From NCBI RefSeq assembly GCF_028372415.1, contig NC_092874.1, positions 58,441,865 through 58,505,864 of the forward strand: a DNA stretch of 64,000 nt, in the 5' to 3' direction. The position numbers were made by a program, and so were the translations under genes. The stretch comes from Notamacropus eugenii (Eukaryota; Chordata; Mammalia; Diprotodontia; Macropodidae). Below are positions 57,183 through 64,000 of this stretch, piece by piece. The first letter of the stretch is position 1; each line of letters starts with the position of its first letter. The notes under the pieces are model-generated. The model was not told where the DNA came from. It searched no databases and saw only the letters and a program-made list of their open reading frames with translations.

Positions 57183-58900
57183 GTAAGCACTAGGTTTGGA
57201 AATGTTTGTATCTTCCTCTGTCATTTTTAAATGTTAACGTAAGTAACTTAAACTCTTTTTAAACACTGAAAGTAATCCCAGCCTCTCAGTTACATCACAA
57301 TAACTGTTAGCTAGATTTCAGGCCAGATTCTAACATAAGATGCTGCTAGCCTCCTGCACTCCATTAACAGCTGGATTAAGATTACTTTTATTTCCTTCAG
57401 TGACTAGTGACCTGGATTTATCAGGTCTATTGAGATCTTCAAACTCTAGTTTTCTTAAGACATTTTGCTATTGATTCTTAATCATTCTTAAATAACAAAG
57501 AAGAAATTCATTGTGGAAAACAGAAACTAAGTGGTTTTGGTTTGAGAACAGTCTGATCTTTGTAATTAGGGAAGGTTACATGTTCTGAGCTGTTCAAAAT
57601 GGCATCTTTGACTTGCTCCAAAACATTCGTAAAGATAGATTCAGTCTTGTGAATTTCTATTTTCTTTTACTAACTTTTCCCTTCCCAGTCTCCAATGTTT
57701 GAGTCACAATTTTCTAACCTCCAATAAATATGATTTTTCCACACATACTGCCAGCAGTGAAATTTGTTTTCTATTTGATTTAACTTTACATACTTGTTTC
57801 TAGATTGATCAGAGTGAGATGTGGGGAACCACAGGTAACAAGAAAAAAACTGACAATAGGAAAAAAATTAAAAATCAAGTAAGGAAAGAAGGAAGGGAGG
57901 GAGGAAGAAAAGAGGAAGGGGAAGAGGGGGAAAAAACAGTGAGAATGAGGATCAGAGACAGGGAGACAGACAGGCAAAGAAAGAGAAACGGAGACAGAGA
58001 CACTGTGTAGCTATGGACATCTATTTCTTGTAGTAAGCTCTTTGAGGACAGTTATTTCTTCATTTTAGACCTTCTGTTCCCACCACTTACCACTATTATC
58101 TGGCTCAAAGCTGATATTTAATAAAGTTTCGCTGAATTGGATCCAATTTTACAGTGAAACAAATGAGAGTGCTTTATTTTGCGACTCCTGTAAATAACTT
58201 CGACCAACCAGAACTTGGCATGAAAATAGATGCTATGAACAACATGAACTAGCTTAAGTATATCAATGACAGTAAAGTGGCCAGGATAGTGAATGGACTT
58301 CATGTTGTGCTATGCAAGGATCAGTGTAAGGATCTAGGAACATTAAAATGGAGAAGAGATGTTTAAAGAAGGACTCCATGGATGTCTTCAACAATTTGGA
58401 GGGCTGTAGCAGAAGGAGAGATTAGATTCATTCTGGCTGGCTCAAGAGGTTAGAACTAGGGGTAAGGCTTGGGAGTTGCATAGGAGCCAATTTGGAGATA
58501 ATGTCAGGAAAAATCTGATAACAAATTTGAGTGAATGAGGATACTGTAGATGATTTCCTGTTCAGGCAGAGTTTGGATTAGGTGGCCCTTGGGGTCCCTT
58601 CCAATCAGACATTCTGTAAAGTAGCAATGAACCGAGAAACTTGTTTTTATTACTACTTACCTTTGACTGTTTACATGAAGGCAAAACAGCAAAATCATGC
58701 CTCTCATCAAAGTTTCTACAGAATTTTTAAAGTAACAACCATCTTAGTTTCCTGCTGTTTGAGGTTATAAACTACCTACAAACCCTCTGTTGTTTAGTGA
58801 CAGCTTGTCATTGCAAATCAGCTTAGCCACACAATTAATAACCTTTCAAACACATTGCATTCATTCTAATTAAAGCCTGTTTTCCCCTCTTTTACAACAG
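57183..58900 (+). other. SLC39A12: Presumed first intron of SLC39A12, with repeats
   Basis: Contains a GGAA/GAGG purine tract at 57,885-57,940, an L2 tail at 58,030-58,125 (TCTTTGAGGACAGTTATTTC) and a CR1/L3-like piece at 58,390-58,620 (TAATGTCAGGAAAAATCTGA, GGTCCCTTCCAATCAGACAT). The rest is unassigned. Confidence 0.5.
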
Positions 58901-58987
58901 AAATTCCTCAGATTTCAAGTTTCAATTGTGAACTTCAGTCTGCAGATCACCATCAAAGAGAAAATTGTGCTCCGGGGTGAGGCAGAA
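58901..58987 (+). other. SLC39A12: SLC39A12 5' untranslated part of the first coding exon
   Basis: Begins after the acceptor TCTTTTACAACAG with a pyrimidine tract. The reading frame of the protein stays open through this part, so the start codon is decided by homology, not by an upstream stop. Confidence 0.6.
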
Positions 58988-59251
58988 ATGCATTTAAGGA
59001 CAAAGCATCCCATTTGGGGCATAGTGTCCTTTCTGCTCCCCATCGTTGTTCCAGAAATTTTGCAAGAGAATCCCACAGCCCGGGATGGAATCTATCCACA
59101 GAGCCCAGGTCAGCTAATGGAAGTGTTACATGTTCTCTCAAGTGATAACTACACCCACTCACAGAACTTCTCAAGAAGACTCATCCAAACCTTATTGGAG
59201 AAAATTGGGTGCCCGCATCGGATTCATGGGATGCAGGAGGATTGCAATCTG
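58988..59251 (+). CDS. SLC39A12: SLC39A12 (ZIP12 zinc transporter), first coding exon
   Basis: ZIP12 is a plasma-membrane zinc importer of the LIV-1 ZIP subfamily. These 88 codons start MHLRTKHPIWGIVSFLLPIV, a signal-peptide-like segment aligned with human MCFRTKLSVSWVPLFLLL, and continue with GQLMEVLHVLSSDNYTHSQN and RRLIQTLLEKIGCPHRIHGM, then QEDCNL. Human has [44 protein letters not shown]. This is the extracellular N-terminal domain, with sequons NYT and NFS and the conserved cysteines. ATG is the first in frame, with G at -3. Donor GTTAGT starts at 59,252 (GT at 59,252-59,253); the exon ends on a codon boundary. The membrane and metal-binding helices lie beyond the window. Confidence 0.93.
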
Positions 59252-61109
59252 GTTAGTGAAATGTAGCTGCATCTCAATCAGAATTGAGCAGGGACTCTGA
59301 CAGTCCTTTACTTCAGGGTGCTGGGCTTCCAGTAAAAAGTTTGGGATGGCTATAAATGCAATAGATACATTTGGGCCAAGTGCTCAGAATCTATACTGTT
59401 AAAGAAAGCAGGTACTTTGGCTTAAAGGGAAATATTTCAGTAAGCCTTCAAATGTGACCCTTCAGGGTGTTTTATTTTTTGCTGCCAGAGGCATTTATTT
59501 CCAAATATGAGCTTTCTTCTTCTTTCTTTCTTTCTTTCTCCTTCCTTCTCCTTAGGCACTCTACTAAGCCTACAATCTGCTTAGAAATATGAATTTGTTG
59601 AATGCCCCTGTTTTCTCCCAGAAAATTAGCCCTCATTGCTGTAGGATTAAGGACTCTAAAAGCAGGGGATTGTGTTTAAAGATAAGAAGGGTGCTTGCCA
59701 AACTTTTAAAAATAGTTATTATTTTTTCTTCTGCTTCTCAGTCCTCCAGTGTTGATAACTTTTGTGTGTGTGTGTGGTGGACACCTTTAGCAACCCAATG
59801 AAGACTTCTAATGCTTTTAAATGCATAAAATTATAAAGAAATTAACTATATTGAAATATAGTATCAATATATTTTTTAAAAAATAAGTTCATAGACTCCA
59901 GATTAAGAGCTCTTGAGCTAAGATGAGATCATTGCTTTAGTCCAGAATTAACTGGAAAATCTGGCATGAGGGAGGGGATGGGGGAAAGTATCTGGGAAGC
60001 AAAAACAAGCTTTTCCTAATCCTTAGAGGGGAAGTTCAGATATTTACTAGAAATGTGTACTGTTTTTCATGGTGAAAATGTCTTGTTGATACAAAGAATT
60101 GTTCATTGCTGTGGGTGAAAGGCAAATAATTGAATATTCACTCAAGTTCTTTGTGGTCCCCAGAGATTGCATATACCATATAAGCATTGGAGTATATCTC
60201 TTTGTAAGCATTTGAGATATAGCTTTAATTTTGGTTTATACCATTATAAAGAGAAATCAGAGCTTTTTGGAATTATCTGGAAAATCATGGAACCTCATGG
60301 CATGTTCTTTTTTCATGATATACAAGGGCTTATTAAAAGTGAGAGTCTATAACTTTACTTGGAAGATTTTTTAATCTAGCCCCCCACATCTCAAAGTTTG
60401 GCCCAAAAATATTATTTTACGTGTATTATTCTGATACTTTCAACACTTTTTTGGGACCAGCTTTGTCTCAGTTTGAATAAGCATTTGGTCAAATAAATTC
60501 CTTTACTAGGCAGTGAAAGTTATTGTCTCATGACTGACTTCTCTTACAGTCCAGTTTCTTTTTCATTCCTCCTTGAGTGAAACTTCGTATGAGGAATTAA
60601 CTGGAAGAGATGGTGAACAAAACTGCCTAGATTTGAGGATCCCCTGTGCAAAAGTACTTAAATTCACTTCATAAACAAAGAGAGGCAAGCATACTAAATG
60701 TTTCACTGTCTACAAAGCTGGAGAGAAGCCTGGCATCCTCTGAAACATGATGGAAAGGCTTTGGCTCAGACCAACCACTCGAGGGTCCACAAGGGCTTCC
60801 TTTCTCAATAAATCAGTTGCCCCTGGAGAAATTGCTATATGGCAAATAAAAGGGTTACATGATGGAGGCAATTTCCTAAGTATAAGGAAATTTTGGGGGG
60901 ATTTGTTTCTTTGCCCTCAAATTTGGGCAATCAGCTAAGACCAACTTGAAATTGAGATTGCAAGTAAAGTCCTGTATTTTACCTTTGTGAAGTGCTTAGA
61001 GGAATGTGTAGATTTTCTAAAGAAAATCTACACAAAGACCAAAACCAATAGGCTTTGAAAATATAAACACTCCTGGCAAAATATATTTCATTTCAGTGAC
61101 TCTGAGAGT
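59252..61109 (+). other. SLC39A12: SLC39A12 intron, no recognised feature
   Basis: A TTTC microsatellite is at 59,514-59,548. No further SLC39A12 exon was recognised. Frames at 60,167-60,352 and 60,747-60,938 do not match the gene. Confidence 0.55.
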
Positions 61110-61370
61110 CAAAATAGCTACATTTGTATAACACTAAGGATCTCAAAGCACTTTACTTTTTTCCTTTCTTCCAAATAATAACCCTTTGAAGTACGTATTT
61201 CTATTACTCTGAGAAAAATGAGTCTTGGAGAGATTAAATAATTTGCCCAGGGTCACAAAGTTACTATGTATCTGAGGCAGGATCCAAACAATGGTTTTCC
61301 TGACTTCAAGTCCATCTGAATATCTACTATGCCAACCAGCTGCCTTGCATGCCTGCTGTCACTCATGGTT
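61110..61370 (-). mobile_element. MIR-type SINE, near full length
   Basis: GCTACATTTGTATAACACTA, GGATCTCAAAGCACTTTACT, TTGCCCAGGGTCACAAAGTT, and the head region at TACTATGCCAACCAGCTGCC. Confidence 0.75.
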
Positions 61371-61449
61371 TTTATGCCACTTCTTGCACACAAGTGATTA
61401 TTGGCAACATGCTACAGACAATTGTGGGTCTCTCTATTGTCCCTTAAGA

Positions 61450-62176
61450 TACCCACCATTTTGATCCCTCTCAGAGATAATGATGTTGAGTAGTTAGATA
61501 CCTTGAGGAAAGGATAGGAGGCAACCTGAGGCAGGCAAGCCAAACCACTACCACCATCTCAAGGGCTACCTCCCTTGAGACTTGGATGGAAAGCACATAG
61601 GACACTAGGCCCAGGAGCATTATGAGTAGCAGTGCCCTCCAACCTTCTACCTTCCACACCAGTTGTTCTGCTTCTAACCCAGCCACTCCTTCCTATAGCT
61701 GTCATCAAGGCAAGCAATGGAGCAGTTATCCCCATCAAATGCTGACTAATTGCTATCTATGTGGTAGGCAAGTTTGGGGTGCCTGGGAGTGAGCTAGGAG
61801 GTGGCATGTATGTGGCAAGTCAAACAACCATGACCTTCCCCACAGCTTCAACTACCACCACCCATTAGACTCCACTGAAGATAGTCCAAGACCCTGGACT
61901 TAAGAATCTTAGGAATAATGTAACCTTTCATGCCCATTTACTACTCCTATATCCAGCCTGAGCCTTACAGCCATGATTTAGGAGAGAAATCACTGTGAAT
62001 AGGGCCCCTGCCTCTGTCATCACCACCAATGCCAACAAACCTGTAGGCAGAGTGAGGCCAAGAAGCCTAGGAGTATCAACACTGCCCAGACCACCAGTGT
62101 GTCTTCCAGCCTGAACCTCACAACTGTAATCCTGGGAAGTCACATCCATAAAGACACAGTCAGGAGACTTCTGAAG
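61450..62176 (+). other. C/A-rich stretch with internal similarity, unassigned
   Basis: Segments resemble each other at intervals, for example TCCAGCCTGAGCCTTACAGC near 61,954 and TCCAGCCTGAACCTCACAAC near 62,106, and several ACCACCA/TCACCACCA clusters. It may be a decayed tandem repeat or the non-coding part of the neighbouring pseudogene. No coding match. Confidence 0.35.
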
Positions 62177-62910
62177 GTGCTATAGCTATGACTACTGAAG
62201 ACCTGAAAAAGCGTTTTTGCCACCTGTCAGGCCTAGAGGCCTAAGGGCTACCTGAGTCTTTCCTTATCTGTCGCAGGTCTTCGGCTGGCCAAACCGGATA
62301 AACGTGTGAGAGAAGAGACTTTCCAGAGTCGAACAAGGGTTAGGCTTTATTCAGGGTCTTGGTTACATGTGCAGGAGGAATTCTTCCTCAGGAGAGAGGA
62401 GTCCTCCTCCCAAGGAGGCAAAGATCTTACAGTAAGAGAATGGAAGTGGGAGTGGGAGAGGGGAAAGGGGAGAGGGGAGAGGGGAGAGGGGCCTTCTGTC
62501 CTCTAAGGGCCCCTCTGCCTTCAGGCTTTCCTGACCCTACTTAAGCTCTCCCGCCGCTTAGTTTGCACCTGAATACCGTGCCTGTTCTCAGCCCTTAGCT
62601 AGACAACAATAGGTGTGCTCAGACCATGGATTAATCTTGAGGGCAGGATGCTCTCCCCAGCAAGTTTCCCACGGGGAAGAGGCAGAAATGCACGCTATAG
62701 CCCGGGTCTCACACCTCAATTCCCAGCTGTTCCCTGGGAGGCCTCATGAGAACTCTAAGGTTTAGAAGTCCTCACTTTTACCTGCCCAAGACTGTCCACA
62801 TGAAACTGAGCTTACACCCCCAACAGCCACCAAAGTCTTTGGCACTGTCAAATGGTTTGAAATCAGAAGCCAATTGAATTTTATCAGTGGAAGTGACATT
62901 AAAAAAGAGG
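62177..62910 (+). pseudogene. Y-box protein (YBX3-like) processed pseudogene fragment, split by an LTR
   Basis: Left of the LTR, ACTGAAGACCTGAAAAAG reads TEDLKK (YBX3: SEDAEKK). Right of it, from GCCACC onward, the frame reads ATKVFGTVKWFEIRSQLNF, against the cold-shock domain ATKVLGTVKWFNVRNGYGF. Further on, GSDIKKEG parallels NDTKEDV. No intron is present between these parts. It has an extra base near 62,210 and loses similarity after about 62,910. Only about 40 codons match, so the exact parent (YBX1, 2 or 3) is uncertain; the EKK-V-x-ATK context favours YBX3. Confidence 0.6.
62225..62825 (-). mobile_element. Solo LTR of the same ERV family, opposite orientation
   Basis: 601-base element that on the minus strand begins TGTTGGGGGTGTAAGC and ends GGCCTGACA. 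It is flanked by the six-base duplication GCCACC (62,219-62,224 and 62,826-62,831). It aligns with the LTR at 55,273-55,878 in its first 60 bases and last 100 bases, with clear differences and a GGGGA-type expansion (on the + strand 62,455-62,490). No internal sequence remains. A fossil. Confidence 0.88.
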
Positions 62911-63370
62911 GATTATCACCTGCTTTACTAGGTCATAAGAACTACAGGATTTTTCTGTCTCATTTGCAACGGAATTCTACATGTATTGTCTCTACCATTG
63001 GAATATGAGCTCCTTGAGAGCAGGCATTGCTTTAGTTTTCTATGTCTCCTCAGCATTTAGCACAGTGTTTTATACAGAGTAAGTCTTTAATATGTACTTT
63101 TGCATTCATTCATTCATTGCTTAAATGACAACTACATAACATCCTTGGGAAAGTATTGGTAAAAAAAAGAGATGGATTTTGTGTCAAGGAGTAGCCTATG
63201 ATCAATCATTGATGGACTTACACAATCTTTCAAATGTAATTCAGTTGGCTCTATTTCTACTTAATTCCAGACTCTGATAATTTTTATTTAGCGACTACTA
63301 AAGATATTGGTAAACTAGATCTCCCTCTGACTGCATGTTATGATATTGAAAACATGACACCTTCATCTAC
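62911..63370 (+). other. SLC39A12: SLC39A12 intron with an L2 tail
   Basis: L2 tail at 62,985-63,110 (TATGAGCTCCTTGAGAGCAG, then CATTCATTCATTCATTG). The rest is unassigned. Confidence 0.55.
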
Positions 63371-63374
63371 TTGG

Positions 63375-64000
63375 TTCTTCTTATGTTGATTAGTAGGCCA
63401 ATTTCTTTTGAGAATCTGTGGATCTCACAGAGGAGGTCCTGGAGAACTCCAGGTGTTGATACACTTGGCACAATGTTATCCACAACCAAGAACGTCTGGA
63501 AGACCTCACTGTTTTCAAAGACTCTCTTTTCCAATTGGTGTTTACTTGTTTTTCATACTTCACTTGCATGTCTCTCATTGCTCTTCCCAGTTTTTCCTTC
63601 ACCTCTCTAACTTGATTTTCAAAATCCTTTTTGAGCTCTTCCATGGCCTGAGCCCTTTGAGTGGGCTGGGATATAGAAGCCTTGACTTCTGTGTCTTTCC
63701 CTGATGGTAAGCATTGTTCTTCCTCATCAGAAAGGAAGGGAGGAAATACCTGTTCACCAAGAAAGTAACCTTCTATAGTCTTATTTCTTTCCCCTTTTCT
63801 GAGCATTTTCCCAGCCAGTGGCTTGACTTCTGAATATTCTCCTCACACCCACCTCGCCTCCTGATCCTCCCAGCCAGCGTTTGGGGTCTGAGATTCAAAT
63901 GCTGCTTCCCAGCCTCAGGGCTTTGGGCGGGGGCGGGGCTGCTATTCAGTGTGAGATTAAGTTCAGCTGCTCAGGTGGGGGCAGGACCACCTCACAGGCT
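63375..64000 (-). mobile_element. L1-like 5' end with ORF1 coiled coil, cut by the window edge
   Basis: On the minus strand a frame from 63,806 stays open for 138 codons and contains MEELKKDFENQVREVKEKLG and RAMRDMQVKYEKQV. This matches the ORF1 coiled coil of the L1 at 27.7-31.7 kb (MEELKKELKHHMREAEEKLG). The 63,850-64,000 part is GC-rich (GGGCGGGGGCGGGG), as an L1 5' UTR would be. The part nearest 63,375-63,500 does not look like standard ORF1. Confidence 0.65.

Noticed and set aside
60747-60938. Possible second SLC39A12 coding exon
   Set aside because: Its translation does not resemble the next part of ZIP12 (CFEPDALLLIAG...), and the splice context is poor.
1-64000. Search for an undescribed biological system (gene cluster, CRISPR-like array, new toxin or defence module)
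   Set aside because: All strong signals resolve to two known host genes, host pseudogenes and common retroelements. I found no array of regular spaced repeats and no unexplained intact gene.

Overview
This is a gene-poor, repeat-rich, AT-rich stretch of a vertebrate nuclear genome. The repeats point to a marsupial: tRNA-headed SINEs with RTE-type tails, marsupial-style L1s, abundant L2 and MIR-like copies, and CR1/L3 and RTE remnants. I cannot fix the species from sequence alone. Short exons are flanked by AG/GT splice sites, and most open reading frames of 60-150 codons are chance or lie inside transposons.

Region 1 (1 to about 34,440, + strand) is the 3' part of MRC1, the macrophage mannose receptor CD206. 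I placed the last twelve coding exons by matching translated residues to the known human protein from memory. Every splice phase joins in frame. They encode the second half of C-type lectin-like domain (CTLD) 5, all of CTLD6, 7 and 8, a short juxtamembrane linker, one transmembrane helix and the cytoplasmic tail with its tyrosine endocytosis motif. The stop is at 33683-33685. An AATAAA with a GT-rich downstream element ends the transcript near 34,440.

Region 2 (about 34,440 to 57,000) is intergenic. It holds an apparently near-full-length L1 on the minus strand (about 46,270-53,045) with a SINE inserted in it, several L2 and MIR copies, another L1 3' fragment, and a solo endogenous-retrovirus LTR (55,273-55,878).

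Region 3 (about 57,000 to 64,000, + strand) is the 5' end of SLC39A12 (zinc transporter ZIP12). It contains one firmly recognised first coding exon (58,988-59,251), a tentative upstream non-coding exon and the start of the next intron. A second solo LTR of the same family, in the opposite orientation, sits in this intron inside a fragment resembling a Y-box (YBX3-type) processed pseudogene. MRC1 followed by SLC39A12 on the same strand matches the human gene order.

The two genes are not known to act together: MRC1 is an endocytic glycan receptor of macrophages and sinusoidal endothelium, and ZIP12 is a zinc importer best known from brain. I found no novel operon-like or defence-like system, CRISPR array or intact unknown gene. 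The points most worth a second look are a full-span 7SL RNA pseudogene in an MRC1 intron, two inverted pairs of repeat fragments, nested insertions with clean target-site duplications, the Y-box pseudogene split by an LTR, and which MRC1 lectin domains keep the sugar/calcium motif.
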